Positions 29,413-38,473 of a DNA stretch of 64,000 bases are shown piece by piece; within the stretch, counting starts at the first letter, position 1, and every line of letters begins with the position of its first letter. A model generated the notes under the pieces. The model saw nothing but the letters and a program-made list of their open reading frames with translations. It had not been told where the DNA came from and made no database searches. The DNA comes from Microcella sp. (lineage in GTDB: Bacteria > Actinomycetota > Actinomycetes > Actinomycetales > Microbacteriaceae). The stretch lies in assembly GCF_019739195.1 (NCBI RefSeq), contig NZ_JAHHDS010000003.1, positions 2,046,001 through 2,110,000 on the forward strand, written 5' to 3'. The position numbers and the translations under genes were made by a program.

Positions 29413-30356
29413 AGCGCGGGCTCAGCGATGCGCTCGAGCGCATCGACCACCAGACCCCAGAAGCGGTCGTTGTCGATGTCGAGGGCGACCTGCGTCGTGC
29501 ATCCGTCGGGGGCGGGCCCGCGCAGATCGGCGACGGTCATGCCGAGCGTGAGTCCGCCGGTCAGTTCGACGTCGAGCGGAGCCTTCACAACCCGCAGCAG
29601 CGTGGGGTCGATGACGAAAGCGACGGCGCAGGGGTCGTGCACGGGCGGGTGGTCGAAGCCCTGCGCATCTTTGTAGCTGTGCGCGAAGAACTCGAGCAGC
29701 TCGCCGACGAAGCGCGCAGGGGCCGTGCCGACTGCGGCGATGCGCGCGGCCACCTCGTCGGTCGCGAGCGCCTGGTGCGTCGCGTCGAGCCCGATCATCG
29801 TGAGCGGCCACGACTCGTTGAACACGATGTGCGCGGCCTCGGGGTCGATGATGATGTTGAACTCGGCGACGGCGCTCCAGTTGCCGACGTGCACACCGCC
29901 GCCCATGAGCACGACCTGCTTGACGCGCTCGACGATGCGGGGCTCCTTGCGCGCTGCGAGGGCGATGTTCGTGAGGGCTCCGGTCGGCACGAGTGTCACG
30001 GTGCCGGGCTCGTGCGCCATGACGGTGTCGATGATCACGTCGACCGCGTGGCGCGGGTCGAGCTCGACGCTCGGCTCGGGCAGCACCGGACCGTCGAGCC
30101 CCGACTCGCCATGAATATCGGGCGCGGTCTCGACAGTGCGGACGAGCGGGCGGTGGGCTCCGCGGGCGATGGGAACAGCATCCATGCCGATGACGCGCGC
30201 GACGGCCAGCGCGTTGCGCGTCACCTTCTCGATCGTCTGGTTGCCCATGACGGTGGTCACGGCCAGCAGTTCGATCTCGGGGCTGCCGTGCGCGAGCAGC
30301 ATCGCGACCGCATCGTCGTGGCCGGGGTCGCAGTCGAGGATGATCTTCTCGGGCAT
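29409..30356 (-). CDS. Nucleoside hydrolase (IU-NH family)
   Basis: 315 aa. Hydrolyses ribonucleosides to base and ribose. The N-terminal calcium motif is ILDCDPGHDDAVA, with TVMGNQTIEKVTRNAL following; QVVLMGGG and the late HDPCAVAF complete the active site. Substrate range (inosine/uridine or pyrimidine) is not determined. Leaderless start: TAGGCT exactly six bases before ATG. Convergent with deoA, sharing the CTAG stop; divergent from add. Confidence 0.92.
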   Translation of the reverse strand: MPEKIILDCDPGHDDAVAMLLAHGSPEIELLAVTTVMGNQTIEKVTRNALAVARVIGMDAVPIARGAHRPLVRTVETAPDIHGESGLDGPVLPEPSVELDPRHAVDVIIDTVMAHEPGTVTLVPTGALTNIALAARKEPRIVERVKQVVLMGGGVHVGNWSAVAEFNIIIDPEAAHIVFNESWPLTMIGLDATHQALATDEVAARIAAVGTAPARFVGELLEFFAHSYKDAQGFDHPPVHDPCAVAFVIDPTLLRVVKAPLDVELTGGLTLGMTVADLRGPAPDGCTTQVALDIDNDRFWGLVVDALERIAEPAL

Positions 30357-30362
30357 GCTTCG

Positions 30363-30368
30363 AGCCTA
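30363..30368 (-). promoter_or_regulatory. Leaderless -10 box of the nucleoside hydrolase gene (TAGGCT)
   Basis: TAGGCT on the minus strand, six bases (CGAAGC) before the ATG at 30356. Confidence 0.65.
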
Positions 30369-30458
30369 GGATGCTTGCGCCCGGTCACCCGCCCGCGCAG
30401 GCCGCGCACTCGCGCACCATCGCCCGTCTTCTCGGGTCACAGCACGGTAACGAACCGG

Positions 30459-30464
30459 TAGGTT
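30459..30464 (+). promoter_or_regulatory. Leaderless -10 box of add (TAGGTT)
   Basis: TAGGTT ends six bases before the ATG at 30471. It lies about 90 bases from the divergent leaderless box of the nucleoside hydrolase gene. Confidence 0.63.
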
Positions 30465-30470
30465 TGGGGT

Positions 30471-31589
30471 ATGACAACGGCGACTCCGACCCTGCTTGCG
30501 GGCACCGACCTCGACCTCGCGCAGCTGCCCAAGGTGTCGTTGCACGATCACCTCGACGGCGGCCTGCGCCCGCAGACGATCATCGAGCTCGCTGACGAGA
30601 TCGGGCTCGCGCTGCCGTCGACCGATGCGACCGAGCTCGCCGACTGGTTTCTGGCGCAGTGCACCGCGGGCTCGCTCGTCGAGTACCTGAAGACCTTCGA
30701 CATGACGACCGCCGTCATGCAGACCCGCGAGGGCCTCGAGCGGGTCGCGCGCGAGTGCGTGCTCGACCTCGCGGCCGACGGTGTCGTGTGGGGCGAGATC
30801 CGCTGGGCGCCCGAGCAGCACCTCACCGCAGGGCTCAGCCTCGACGAGACGGTCGAAGCCGTGCAGGCGGGTCTGGATGCCGGGGTCGAGCAGGCGCGCG
30901 GCGCCGGTCACAGCATCCAGGTCGGTCAATTGGTGACGGCCATGCGCCACGCCGACCGGGGGCGCGAGATCGCCGAGCTGGCTCTGCGCCATCGCGACGC
31001 AGGGGTCGTCGGTTTCGACATCGCGGGCGCCGAGGCGGGCTTCTTGCCGAGCCGCATGCGCGACGCCTTCGACCTGCTTGCCGCAGAGTGGATGCCCGTG
31101 ACCGTGCACGCCGGCGAGGCCGACGGGCTCGAGTCGATTCGCAGCGCCCTGCTCGACGGCCGCGCCCTGCGACTCGGGCACGGTGTGCGCCTTGCTGAAG
31201 ACATCGAGCTGCGCACCGAGGGCGACACCACGTTCGCAACGCTCGGGCGCATGGCCGAGTGGGTCAAAGACCGCCAGATCGCGCTCGAGACGAGCCCGAG
31301 CTCGAACCTGCAGACCGGGGCGATCGCGGCCTGGGGCACCGAGCTCGTCGACCACCCGCTCGATCTGCTCTACCAGCTGGGGTTTCGGGTCACCGTCAAC
31401 ACCGACAACCGCCTCATGAGCGCCACGACTCTGAGCCGCGAGCTGCAGCTCGTGAGCGAGGCATTCGCCTACGACCTCGACGACCTGCTCGCCCTGCAGC
31501 TCAATGCTGCCCAGGCCGCCTTCTTGCCCGTCGACGACCGCGAAGCGCTCATGGAGACGATCATCGCCGGGTTCGAGGCCGCGGCATGA
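30471..31589 (+). CDS. add: Adenosine deaminase
   Basis: 372 aa. Converts adenosine to inosine. Zinc ligands in VSLHDHLDGGLRP (His-x-His), then VTVHAGEAD, RLGHGVRL with the catalytic His, and the late TVNTDNRLMSATTL with the metal Asp. Usual length for actinobacterial Add. Its stop overlaps the next ATG, coupling it to two PTS-like proteins, which is unusual for add. Confidence 0.95.
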   Translation: MTTATPTLLAGTDLDLAQLPKVSLHDHLDGGLRPQTIIELADEIGLALPSTDATELADWFLAQCTAGSLVEYLKTFDMTTAVMQTREGLERVARECVLDLAADGVVWGEIRWAPEQHLTAGLSLDETVEAVQAGLDAGVEQARGAGHSIQVGQLVTAMRHADRGREIAELALRHRDAGVVGFDIAGAEAGFLPSRMRDAFDLLAAEWMPVTVHAGEADGLESIRSALLDGRALRLGHGVRLAEDIELRTEGDTTFATLGRMAEWVKDRQIALETSPSSNLQTGAIAAWGTELVDHPLDLLYQLGFRVTVNTDNRLMSATTLSRELQLVSEAFAYDLDDLLALQLNAAQAAFLPVDDREALMETIIAGFEAAA

Positions 31590-32038
31590 GCCTGCCTGCC
31601 CTCGCCGACCGCGCGATCGTGCTGCACGCCCGTGCGCACGATTGGCGCGCCGCCGTGCGGCTCGCGGGTGATGCGCTCGTCGAGAGCGGCTGCACGACCG
31701 CGGAATACACCGAGGCGATGATCCGCATGGTCGACGACCACGGGCCCTACATCGTCATCGCGCCCGGCCTCGCTCTCGCGCATGCCCGCCCCGGCTCTGA
31801 CGTGCGGTGCGACGGGCTCTCGGTCGTCACCCTCGCCGAGCCGGTCGAGTTCGGTCACGCCCACAACGACCCCGTACGCGTCGTCATCGGCCTCGCCGGT
31901 GTGGCTCCGGATGCGCACCTCGAGGCCGTCGCGCAACTCGCCAACGCGTTCAACAACGCCGACGCGATTCCTGCGCTCGCCGACGCGACGACGCGTGACG
32001 AGGTGCGCGCGATTCTGACGGCGGGCGCTCCGGCGTGA
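31586..32038 (+). CDS. PTS EIIA component (mannitol/fructose/ascorbate type)
   Basis: 150 aa. Phosphotransferase-system EIIA domain of the EIIA-2 type: the phosphorylated His is His66 in GLALAHARPGS, and the flanking EYTEAMIRMVDDHGPYIV matches UlaC/FrvA-like proteins. It would receive phosphate from HPr and pass it to EIIB. The ATG overlaps add (ATGA) and the end overlaps the EIIB gene (GTGA). No EIIC transport subunit is present here, so the pair may work with a remote EIIC or as a regulatory relay. Confidence 0.86.
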   Translation: MSLPALADRAIVLHARAHDWRAAVRLAGDALVESGCTTAEYTEAMIRMVDDHGPYIVIAPGLALAHARPGSDVRCDGLSVVTLAEPVEFGHAHNDPVRVVIGLAGVAPDAHLEAVAQLANAFNNADAIPALADATTRDEVRAILTAGAPA

Positions 32039-32307
32039 AGATCGTCACGATCTGCGGCGCCGGCATCGGCTCGAGCGGCATTCTCAAGGTGAACGCCGAG
32101 CGCGTGCTGCAGCGGCTCGGGCTCACGGCCACCGTGGTCGCCGCCGACATCGCCTCGGTCGGTCGGGTCGCCGCCGACGCGCAAGTCATTCTCACGAGCG
32201 CTGAGTTCGTCGAGGCCATCGGCCCGACGCGCGCCGACGTGGTCGTGATTGAGAACTACTTCGACACTGACGAGCTCTCGACGAAGCTCGAGGCCGCGAT
32301 CGGCTGA
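32035..32307 (+). CDS. PTS EIIB component (ascorbate/galactitol type)
   Basis: 90 aa. EIIB fold with the phosphorylated Cys7 in ITICGAGIGSS-like VTICGAGIGSSGILK, a P-loop-like turn, and the usual short length. It forms a translationally coupled pair with the EIIA. No EIIC follows: the next gene is convergent, about 60 bases away. Its role is uncertain; sugar-specific phosphorylation needs an EIIC, which the window does not show. Confidence 0.86.
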   Translation: MKIVTICGAGIGSSGILKVNAERVLQRLGLTATVVAADIASVGRVAADAQVILTSAEFVEAIGPTRADVVVIENYFDTDELSTKLEAAIG

Positions 32308-32368
32308 GTGCCGGTTGCCGGATGCTCGCTGCCGGCCGCGCTCGCCGTGGGTCTCGGCGGCTCTGGCG

Positions 32369-33025
32369 TCAGTGCTGCCCGGCCGGCCCGTTCGCCGGGT
32401 CGTAGCCGCTGCCCCCGCGCTTGCGCATGAGCAGGGCCACGCCGATGCCGAGAGTGGCGAGCGGCGCGATGAACGGCGCGAACGAGAAGAGTGCGAGCGC
32501 GACGAGCACACCGATGCCGGCGGCGAGCACGGCGCGCCGCACGGGCGACGCCGCCGCCTGAGCGAGCGGAACAATCGCGGCCGACGCAAGCGCGGCGGCG
32601 AGACCGGTGGTCGCGAGCAGCAGGTACGGCACGAGAGGCCCGAGAGGAATGAGCACCGAGTCGGGGAATGCCGCCGCCTCGACGCCGAGGGCGAGCGGCC
32701 GGGCCAGTAGCACGAGGTAGGCGGCGAGCATCAGCGACGCGGGCGTGGCTCGAGTACCCATGAGCGCGTGCACCGCGGTCAGCAGGGGCAGAAAGCCGAG
32801 GAAGGCCAGCACGTTGCCCAGCAGTAGCGGCACAGTGTTGCTGGCGAGCTGCTCGAGCCCGTCGACCTGATCGCCGTCGGGCACCGCGACGAAGGTCGAG
32901 GGCAACACCACGGCCCCGATGAGCATCATCGCGAGGGCGAGGGCTGCCGCCACGACTCCCGCCGTGCGCGACGGGGCGGCCGCGAGCCGGTCGAGCACAC
33001 TGCTGCCGGAAGAAGAGTCGGTCAT
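32369..33025 (-). CDS. Small multi-pass membrane protein, unknown
   Basis: 218 aa with about six predicted helices, an Ala/Leu-rich body and a short Gly-rich cytoplasmic tail (LLMRKRGGSGYDPANG). I do not recognise a family. GAAAGG precedes the ATG, which overlaps the stop of the larger membrane protein upstream (ATGA), so the two are probably made together and may interact. Confidence 0.7.
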   Translation of the reverse strand: MTDSSSGSSVLDRLAAAPSRTAGVVAAALALAMMLIGAVVLPSTFVAVPDGDQVDGLEQLASNTVPLLLGNVLAFLGFLPLLTAVHALMGTRATPASLMLAAYLVLLARPLALGVEAAAFPDSVLIPLGPLVPYLLLATTGLAAALASAAIVPLAQAAASPVRRAVLAAGIGVLVALALFSFAPFIAPLATLGIGVALLMRKRGGSGYDPANGPAGQH

Positions 33026-34284
33026 GCGCGAACCTTTCGACGGAGGGCAATGAGTGTCGTGATGACACCGATGAAGGCGAGCGGCAGTGCACCCGTCGGC
33101 ACCAGCACGAGCAGCCAGGCCAGTGCGGCCGTCGTGCCGAGCATGACGCGACCGAGGGCCGTGGCGCGTGGCACGAGCAGCGCGGCTGCGTACCCGATCG
33201 CGAGCGACTGCACGATCACGGCACCGAGATAGACCTGCGGCACGGGCGCCGTGATCACGGCGAGCGATGCTGCGATGAGCATCCCGCTCGCGACGGTCAG
33301 CGGGTACCGTGCGGTCGACACGACCCGCAGCAGCAGCGACACCTGCCAGAGCAGGGGCACGACGCCGAACGCGACCGCGGCGTACCCGGGGCCGATGAGG
33401 CCGAGCACCGGCAGGAAGCCGAGCTCACCGAGGGTCGCACCGACGGCCCAGACGAGGGCGACGATGACAATGGCCGCGACGCCGAGCCAGATCGTCAGAC
33501 TGCGCTCGCGCGCCGACCAGGGCAGCGTCGGGCGCGGGGCACGCGGAGTGGGCGGACGGCCGGGCAGCCCCGAGACGCCGATGCCGCGACCGGCGTCACC
33601 CTCCTGCGCAATGCGTTCGGCCTCCAGTGCGTGCCGGAAGGCAAGGTCGGTTTCGACCCGCAGACCGTGCACGCGATCGAGCGTGGCGAGAAGCATGGCG
33701 CCAGCCATGATGAACATCGGCGAGACGCCGGCGACCATGAAGGGCAGCGCAATGCCGGCGCCGCCGATACCGGCCCAGACGTGCGCCGCCATGACGTCGA
33801 CATACGGACGGATGAGAACGGCCGTGGATGCTGCTGCCGCGGCCGTCGCGAGCGCCGCACCTGTGCCCACGGGAATGTCGACGAGCCCGATCGGCCGGTC
33901 GGGTCCGGCGGCGACGAGGGCGAGCACCGCGACGGCCGAGAGCGCCCCGGCTACGGCCATGACGCTCGCCGAGAGCGCGGCGACCCGGTCGAGCGGGTCG
34001 GGCTCGCGGCGCATCCAGAGCACGGCGAGGCCGATGGCGGCGAGCACGACGGCGAGTGTCGTCGGCAGCGACTGCAGCGCACTGAGGCGTTGCGCCTCGG
34101 CGAGCCACTGCGCGTCGAAGACGACGCTGCCGCCGAGGTCAGCGGGAGGGTCGGGGAGCGAGAAGGCTCCGAACTGGGGGAGAAGTCGGCCCGTGGCCCA
34201 GCTGACCGCGGAGGCGAACCACAGCAGCGCGACCGGGGTCGGCAGCAGCGGGCGCCGCGGGGCGGCTGTGCTCGGGTCAGTCAC
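33022..34284 (-). CDS. Large multi-pass membrane protein, unknown
   Basis: 420 aa with about ten to twelve predicted helices in two blocks separated by a cytoplasmic segment (about residues 210-270: AFRHALEAERIAQEGD, then a Pro/Arg-rich RPPTPRAPRPTLP). No catalytic motif or known family recognised. GTG start with TAGGGT six bases upstream; the end of repeat copy 3 supplies a TTGCGA 15 bases before that box, a possible -35 element. Coupled to the 218-aa membrane protein. Confidence 0.7.
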   Translation of the reverse strand: MTDPSTAAPRRPLLPTPVALLWFASAVSWATGRLLPQFGAFSLPDPPADLGGSVVFDAQWLAEAQRLSALQSLPTTLAVVLAAIGLAVLWMRREPDPLDRVAALSASVMAVAGALSAVAVLALVAAGPDRPIGLVDIPVGTGAALATAAAAASTAVLIRPYVDVMAAHVWAGIGGAGIALPFMVAGVSPMFIMAGAMLLATLDRVHGLRVETDLAFRHALEAERIAQEGDAGRGIGVSGLPGRPPTPRAPRPTLPWSARERSLTIWLGVAAIVIVALVWAVGATLGELGFLPVLGLIGPGYAAVAFGVVPLLWQVSLLLRVVSTARYPLTVASGMLIAASLAVITAPVPQVYLGAVIVQSLAIGYAAALLVPRATALGRVMLGTTAALAWLLVLVPTGALPLAFIGVITTLIALRRKVRA

Positions 34285-34290
34285 CCTCCC

Positions 34291-34296
34291 ACCCTA
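34291..34296 (-). promoter_or_regulatory. Leaderless -10 box (TAGGGT) with repeat-derived -35
   Basis: TAGGGT on the minus strand lies six bases before GTG 34284. Fifteen bases upstream is TTGCGA, which belongs to the arm of repeat copy 3. Confidence 0.58.
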
Positions 34297-34309
34297 CGGC
34301 CGCGCGGGT

Positions 34310-34385
34310 GTTCGCAACTCAGGCTGAGACGACTCATGTGAGCCCGTAAACCGTCACATAGGGCTTCTCAGCCTGAGTTGCGAAC
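34310..34385. repeat. 76-bp palindromic repeat, copy 3 (perfect arms)
   Basis: Perfect 19-bp arms at 34310-34328 and 34367-34385, extendable by two bases on each side (GTGTTC/GAACAC). Inner stem ATGTGA/TCACAT. It lies 35 bases after the pgm stop and upstream of the membrane-protein gene, so it could end one transcript and provide promoter sequence for the next. Confidence 0.88.
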
Positions 34386-34419
34386 ACGCACATCAGTGCA
34401 GCTGGCGGGCAGCTTTGGT

Positions 34420-36093
34420 CTACGCGATCAGTTCGCGCATGCCTGCCTCGAGCGCGGCGACGCGCGCCGTGGCACTCGCGCGCCGCTCGTCGACCGAGCC
34501 TTCGTCGCACGACGCGTCGATGTACACCTTGACCTTGGGCTCGGTGCCGCTCGGCCGCACGATGACGCGGCTGCCGTCGAGCATCCAGAACCGCAGAATG
34601 TCTCCCGGAGGGAACACGCCGAAACCGGTGATGAAGTCGTCGACTTGGCTCACGCGCACGCCGCCGATCTCGTTCGGCGGGTTGTCGCGCAGCGCGGCCA
34701 TGATGGCGCCGATGCGGCTCAGGTCGGTCACCCGCAGCGACACTTGCGCGCTCGAGAAGGCGCCGAAGCGCTCGTCGAATTCGCGCTGGTGGTCGTCGAG
34801 CGTTTTGCCTTGGGCGGCGAGCTCGCCGACGAGCGCCACGAAGTCGACGGCGGCCGAGATGCCGTCTTTGTCGCGGATCGTGCCGGGGTTCACGAGATAG
34901 CCGAGCGCCTCTTCGAAGCCATAGCCGAGGCCGCCGACCCGCGAGATCCACTTGAAGCCCGTGAGCGTGTCGCTGTAGCTGAGCCCGTAGGCGCTGGCGA
35001 CGGCCGCGAGGGCGGGGGACGAGACGAGGGATGCCGCGAGCTTGGCCTGCGTGCCCGAGCGCTGTAGGCGTTCCGCGACCCGCCAGCCGAGCAGGGCCCC
35101 GACCGCGTTGCCACTCAGGCGGCGCCACCCGGCGGCCTCGGAGCTGTCGGGCACGGCCACCGCGAGGCGGTCGGCATCGGGGTCGTTCGCGATGATGAGC
35201 GCGGCACCGGCGCGACTCGCGGTCTCGAACGAGAGATCCATCGCGCCCGGCTCTTCGGGGTTCGGAAAGGCCACGGTCGGAAACGCGCCGTCGGGCTCGA
35301 TCTGCTCGGCGACGACGGTCGGCTCGCCGAGGCCGGCGGCGGCGAAGACGCGTTGCGAGACCTCCCACCCGACGCCGTGCATCGCGGTGTAGACGAACGG
35401 CACGGTCGTGCGTTCAGCCGTCTCGTCGAGTGCCACGGCCGCCGTGCGCTCGATGTAGGCGTCGATGACGCTCTCGTCGGCGACCTCGTAGTCGGTCGAG
35501 CGCGGCAGCTCTCCGATGACCTCGGTCTCGGCGACGGCGACGATCGCCGCATGGATCTGCTCATCGCTCGGGGCGACGATCTGCGAGCCGCCATGGCGGC
35601 CGCCCAGGTAGACCTTGTAGCCGTTGTCGCGGGGCGGGTTGTGGCTCGCGGTCACCATGATGCCGGCGCTCAGCCCGAGGTGGCGCACGGCAAAGGCGAC
35701 GAGCGGGGTCGGCAGCATGCGCGGCAGCAGCACGACGCGCACGCCGGCCCCGGCCATGAGCTCGGCCGAGTCGCGCGCGAACACGTTGCTGTTGACACGG
35801 CCGTCGTAACCGATGACGACGCTGGCGTTCTCGTCGCGGTCGAGCAGCCAGCGGGCGAATCCGGTCGCGGCCTGCGAGACGAGCACGCGGTTCATGCGGT
35901 TCGAGCCCGCGCCGAGCTCACCCCGCAGACCAGCGGTGCCGAACGTGAGGCGGGTGTCGAAGCGGTCGCGGAGAGCATCCATCGCCGTCGCATCGCCCGC
36001 CTCGGCGGCCGGGATGAGCGCCTCGAGCTCGGCGCGCGTCTCGGGGTCGGGGTCTTGCTCGAGCCAGGCCTTCGCAGAGTCGAGAGTCGTCAT
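34420..36093 (-). CDS. Phosphosugar mutase (phosphomannomutase/phosphopentomutase type)
   Basis: 557 aa, alpha-D-phosphohexomutase superfamily. Active Ser150 in MVTASHNPPRDNGYK, metal loop DPDADRLAVA, and the sugar-specificity block GFKWIS-type as LTGFKWISRVGG; the C-terminal phosphate loop is RPSGTEPKVKVY. It has the length and order of the PGM2/PMM-like group, which in salvage clusters interconverts ribose or deoxyribose 1- and 5-phosphates. Its place next to PNP supports that, but glucose or mannose phosphates cannot be excluded. AGGAGG lies before the ATG. Confidence 0.88.
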   Translation of the reverse strand: MTTLDSAKAWLEQDPDPETRAELEALIPAAEAGDATAMDALRDRFDTRLTFGTAGLRGELGAGSNRMNRVLVSQAATGFARWLLDRDENASVVIGYDGRVNSNVFARDSAELMAGAGVRVVLLPRMLPTPLVAFAVRHLGLSAGIMVTASHNPPRDNGYKVYLGGRHGGSQIVAPSDEQIHAAIVAVAETEVIGELPRSTDYEVADESVIDAYIERTAAVALDETAERTTVPFVYTAMHGVGWEVSQRVFAAAGLGEPTVVAEQIEPDGAFPTVAFPNPEEPGAMDLSFETASRAGAALIIANDPDADRLAVAVPDSSEAAGWRRLSGNAVGALLGWRVAERLQRSGTQAKLAASLVSSPALAAVASAYGLSYSDTLTGFKWISRVGGLGYGFEEALGYLVNPGTIRDKDGISAAVDFVALVGELAAQGKTLDDHQREFDERFGAFSSAQVSLRVTDLSRIGAIMAALRDNPPNEIGGVRVSQVDDFITGFGVFPPGDILRFWMLDGSRVIVRPSGTEPKVKVYIDASCDEGSVDERRASATARVAALEAGMRELIA

Positions 36094-36102
36094 GAGGGCC
36101 TC

Positions 36103-36936
36103 CTACAGCTGGGCAACGATGCGGGCGAGCAGCGCGCTGATGACGGGCTCGGCGGCCTTGCCGGCGTCGATCACCTCGGCGTGGCTCAGCGGTTCGGGCG
36201 AGATGCCGGCCGCGAGATTGGTAATGAGCGAGAGGCCGAGAACCTCCATGCCGGCCTGGCGGGCCGCGATGGCTTCCAGCGCCGTCGACATGCCGACGAT
36301 GTGCCCGCCCATGGCCTTCGCCATCTGCACTTCGGCGGGTGTCTCGTAGTGGGGCCCGCGAAACTGTACGTACACGCCCTCGTCGAGTTCGGGGGCTACG
36401 GTGTGCGCGAGATCGCGCAGGCGCTGCGCATAGAGGTCGGTGAGGTCGATGAACGTCGCGCCCTCGAGCGGCGAGTTCGCGGTCAGGTTGAGGTGGTCGC
36501 TGATGAGCACGGGCGTGCCGGGAACCCAGTGGTCTTTGATGCCGCCCGCGCCGTTGGTGAGGATCATGACGGATGCCCCCGCCGCAGCCGCCGTGCGCAC
36601 CGAGTGCACCACCCGCCGCACGCCGTGATTCTCGTAGTAGTGGGTGCGGGCGCCGATGACGAGCGCGCGCTTGCCGCTCGGCAGCAGGATCGAGCGCAGC
36701 GTGCCGACATGCCCCTCGAGCGCAGGCTTGCTGAACCCAGCGATGTCGGTGGCGGCGATGGTGTGCGTGGTCTCGCCGATGAGGTCGGCGGCCTTCGCCC
36801 AGCCCGAGCCGAGCGTGAGGGCGATGTCGTGGTGCTCGACGCCTGTGGCGTCTCGCAGCTGCTCGGCGGCCTGAGCGGCGATGGCGAAAGGGTCGGCGTG
36901 CTCGTCGTCGAGCGGGTTCACGGCGGTGTGCGACAT
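36103..36936 (-). CDS. deoD: Purine nucleoside phosphorylase (class I)
   Basis: 277 aa. Phosphorolysis of inosine or guanosine (trimeric PNP type): phosphate-binding LTLGSGWAKA, ARTHYYENHGV, MILTNGAGGI, and VGMSTALEAIAARQAGMEVLGLSLITN. Start ATG 36936 with TAGGCT seven bases upstream; the longer open frame is rejected. It leads an operon with the phosphosugar mutase (9-base gap), a natural pairing. Symbol follows M. tuberculosis usage; punA is the name for trimeric enzymes in other genera. Confidence 0.93.
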   Translation of the reverse strand: MSHTAVNPLDDEHADPFAIAAQAAEQLRDATGVEHHDIALTLGSGWAKAADLIGETTHTIAATDIAGFSKPALEGHVGTLRSILLPSGKRALVIGARTHYYENHGVRRVVHSVRTAAAAGASVMILTNGAGGIKDHWVPGTPVLISDHLNLTANSPLEGATFIDLTDLYAQRLRDLAHTVAPELDEGVYVQFRGPHYETPAEVQMAKAMGGHIVGMSTALEAIAARQAGMEVLGLSLITNLAAGISPEPLSHAEVIDAGKAAEPVISALLARIVAQL

Positions 36937-36943
36937 GACTGCC

Positions 36944-36949
36944 AGCCTA
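36944..36949 (-). promoter_or_regulatory. Leaderless -10 box of the PNP gene (TAGGCT)
   Basis: TAGGCT on the minus strand, seven bases before the ATG at 36936. Confidence 0.62.
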
Positions 36950-37014
36950 CTGAGCGGGCCCGCTGCGAGCATCCGCGCATGAGCGCATCGTGCGGGCGCT
37001 GACACAATGGAGAC

Positions 37015-38457
37015 ATGGATACCTCCACGTTCGACCGGACGCACCGCATCGCCGTTCTCGGAGGAGGCCCCGGTGGCTACGAGGCGGCGCTCGCCGGAGC
37101 CCAGCTGGGGGCCGACGTCACGCTCATCGAGCGCGTCGGAGTCGGCGGGTCGGCGGTGCTCACCGATGTCGTGCCGTCGAAGACCCTCATCGCGACGGCC
37201 GAGGCCGCGGGGGCCATTCGCGATGCGGCCGATCTCGGCGTGCAGTTCTTCGCGCGCGGCGAATCGGGACGGGCCACGAAGCCCGAGGTCGCCGTCAACC
37301 TCACGCAGGTGAACAAGCGACTGCTGAAGCTCGCGCAAGATCAGTCTGACGACATGCGCGACCAGCTCATCGACGCTGGCGTGCGCATCATCGTCGGCGA
37401 CGGGCGGCTCGAGGGGCCGAATCGCATTGTCGTGGCGACGAGTCAGGGCAAGAAGCGGGTCGACTTCGATCAGTGCGACGCCGACACGGTCATCGTCGCG
37501 GTCGGCGCCTCGCCGCGCGAGCTGCCGAGCGCGCAGCCCGACGGCGAGCGCATTCTCACCTGGACCCAGCTCTACCGCCTACCTGACGTGCCCGAGCACC
37601 TCATCGTCGTCGGCTCGGGCGTCACGGGCGCCGAGTTCGCGAGCGCCTATCGCGCGCTCGGCGCGCAGGTGACCCTCATTTCGAGCCGCGATCAGGTGCT
37701 GCCGGGCGAGGATGCTGATGCTGCGCACCTCATCGAACAGGTCTTCCGGCGCAACGGCATGACGCTGCTCGCGAAGAGCCGCGCCGACTCGGTCGTCAAC
37801 ACGGGCGACGGCGTGCAGGTGACCCTGAGCGACGGCACGGTGATCGACGGCTCGCACTGCCTCATGGCCGTCGGCTCGATTCCCAACACGGCGGGCATCG
37901 GCCTCGAAGAGGCGGGCGTGCAACTCACCGAGTCGGGCCACATCGCCGTCAACAAGGTGGCGCGCACCTCGATGCCGAGCGTCTACGCCGTGGGTGACTG
38001 CAGCGACTCGCTGCCTCTCGCCTCGGTCGCTTCGATGCAGGGCCGCACGGCGGTCTATCACGCCATGGGCGACGCCGTGACACCCATCAAGCTGCGCAAC
38101 GTGACCTCGAACATCTTCACGGCGCCCGAGATCGCCACGGTCGGCTTCTCGCAGAAGCAGATCGAAGACGGCGAGACCCGCGGCATCGTGCACAAGCTCA
38201 TGCTCGAGACGAACGCGCGGGCCAAGATGCAGAACGTCACCGACGGCTTCATCAAGCTGTTCGCGGCCAAGACCTCGGGCACGGTCATCGGGGGCGTCGT
38301 CGTGGCACCCCGGGCATCCGAATTGATTCTGCCGATCGCTCTCGCGATCGAGCACCGGCTCACGGTCGACCAGCTCGCCCGCGCCTACTCGGTGTACCCC
38401 TCGCTGTCGGGCGGCATCACCGATGCCGCGCGGGCGATGCACGCACCCCGCGACTAG
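37015..38457 (+). CDS. lpdA: NAD(P)H-quinone dehydrogenase (LpdA-like flavoprotein)
   Basis: 480 aa of the flavoprotein disulfide reductase family: FAD loop VLGGGPGGYEAA, NAD loop VVGSGVTGAEFA, FAD-closing VYAVGDCSDSLPLASVA and the dimerisation domain with a late HRLTVDQLARAYSVYPSLSGG. The usual redox pair CxxxxC is absent (GVGGSAVLTDVVPSK), as in M. tuberculosis LpdA (Rv3303c), which reduces quinones rather than lipoamide. ATG start; a weak -10-like CACAAT (37003-37008) lies six bases before it. Confidence 0.88.
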   Translation: MDTSTFDRTHRIAVLGGGPGGYEAALAGAQLGADVTLIERVGVGGSAVLTDVVPSKTLIATAEAAGAIRDAADLGVQFFARGESGRATKPEVAVNLTQVNKRLLKLAQDQSDDMRDQLIDAGVRIIVGDGRLEGPNRIVVATSQGKKRVDFDQCDADTVIVAVGASPRELPSAQPDGERILTWTQLYRLPDVPEHLIVVGSGVTGAEFASAYRALGAQVTLISSRDQVLPGEDADAAHLIEQVFRRNGMTLLAKSRADSVVNTGDGVQVTLSDGTVIDGSHCLMAVGSIPNTAGIGLEEAGVQLTESGHIAVNKVARTSMPSVYAVGDCSDSLPLASVASMQGRTAVYHAMGDAVTPIKLRNVTSNIFTAPEIATVGFSQKQIEDGETRGIVHKLMLETNARAKMQNVTDGFIKLFAAKTSGTVIGGVVVAPRASELILPIALAIEHRLTVDQLARAYSVYPSLSGGITDAARAMHAPRD

Positions 38458-38473
38458 TTCTGCGTTGCGCGGC

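Noticed and set aside
37111-37180. Loss of the redox Cys pair in the LpdA-like protein as damage
   Set aside because: Absence of CxxxxC is a known feature of the LpdA quinone reductase group.
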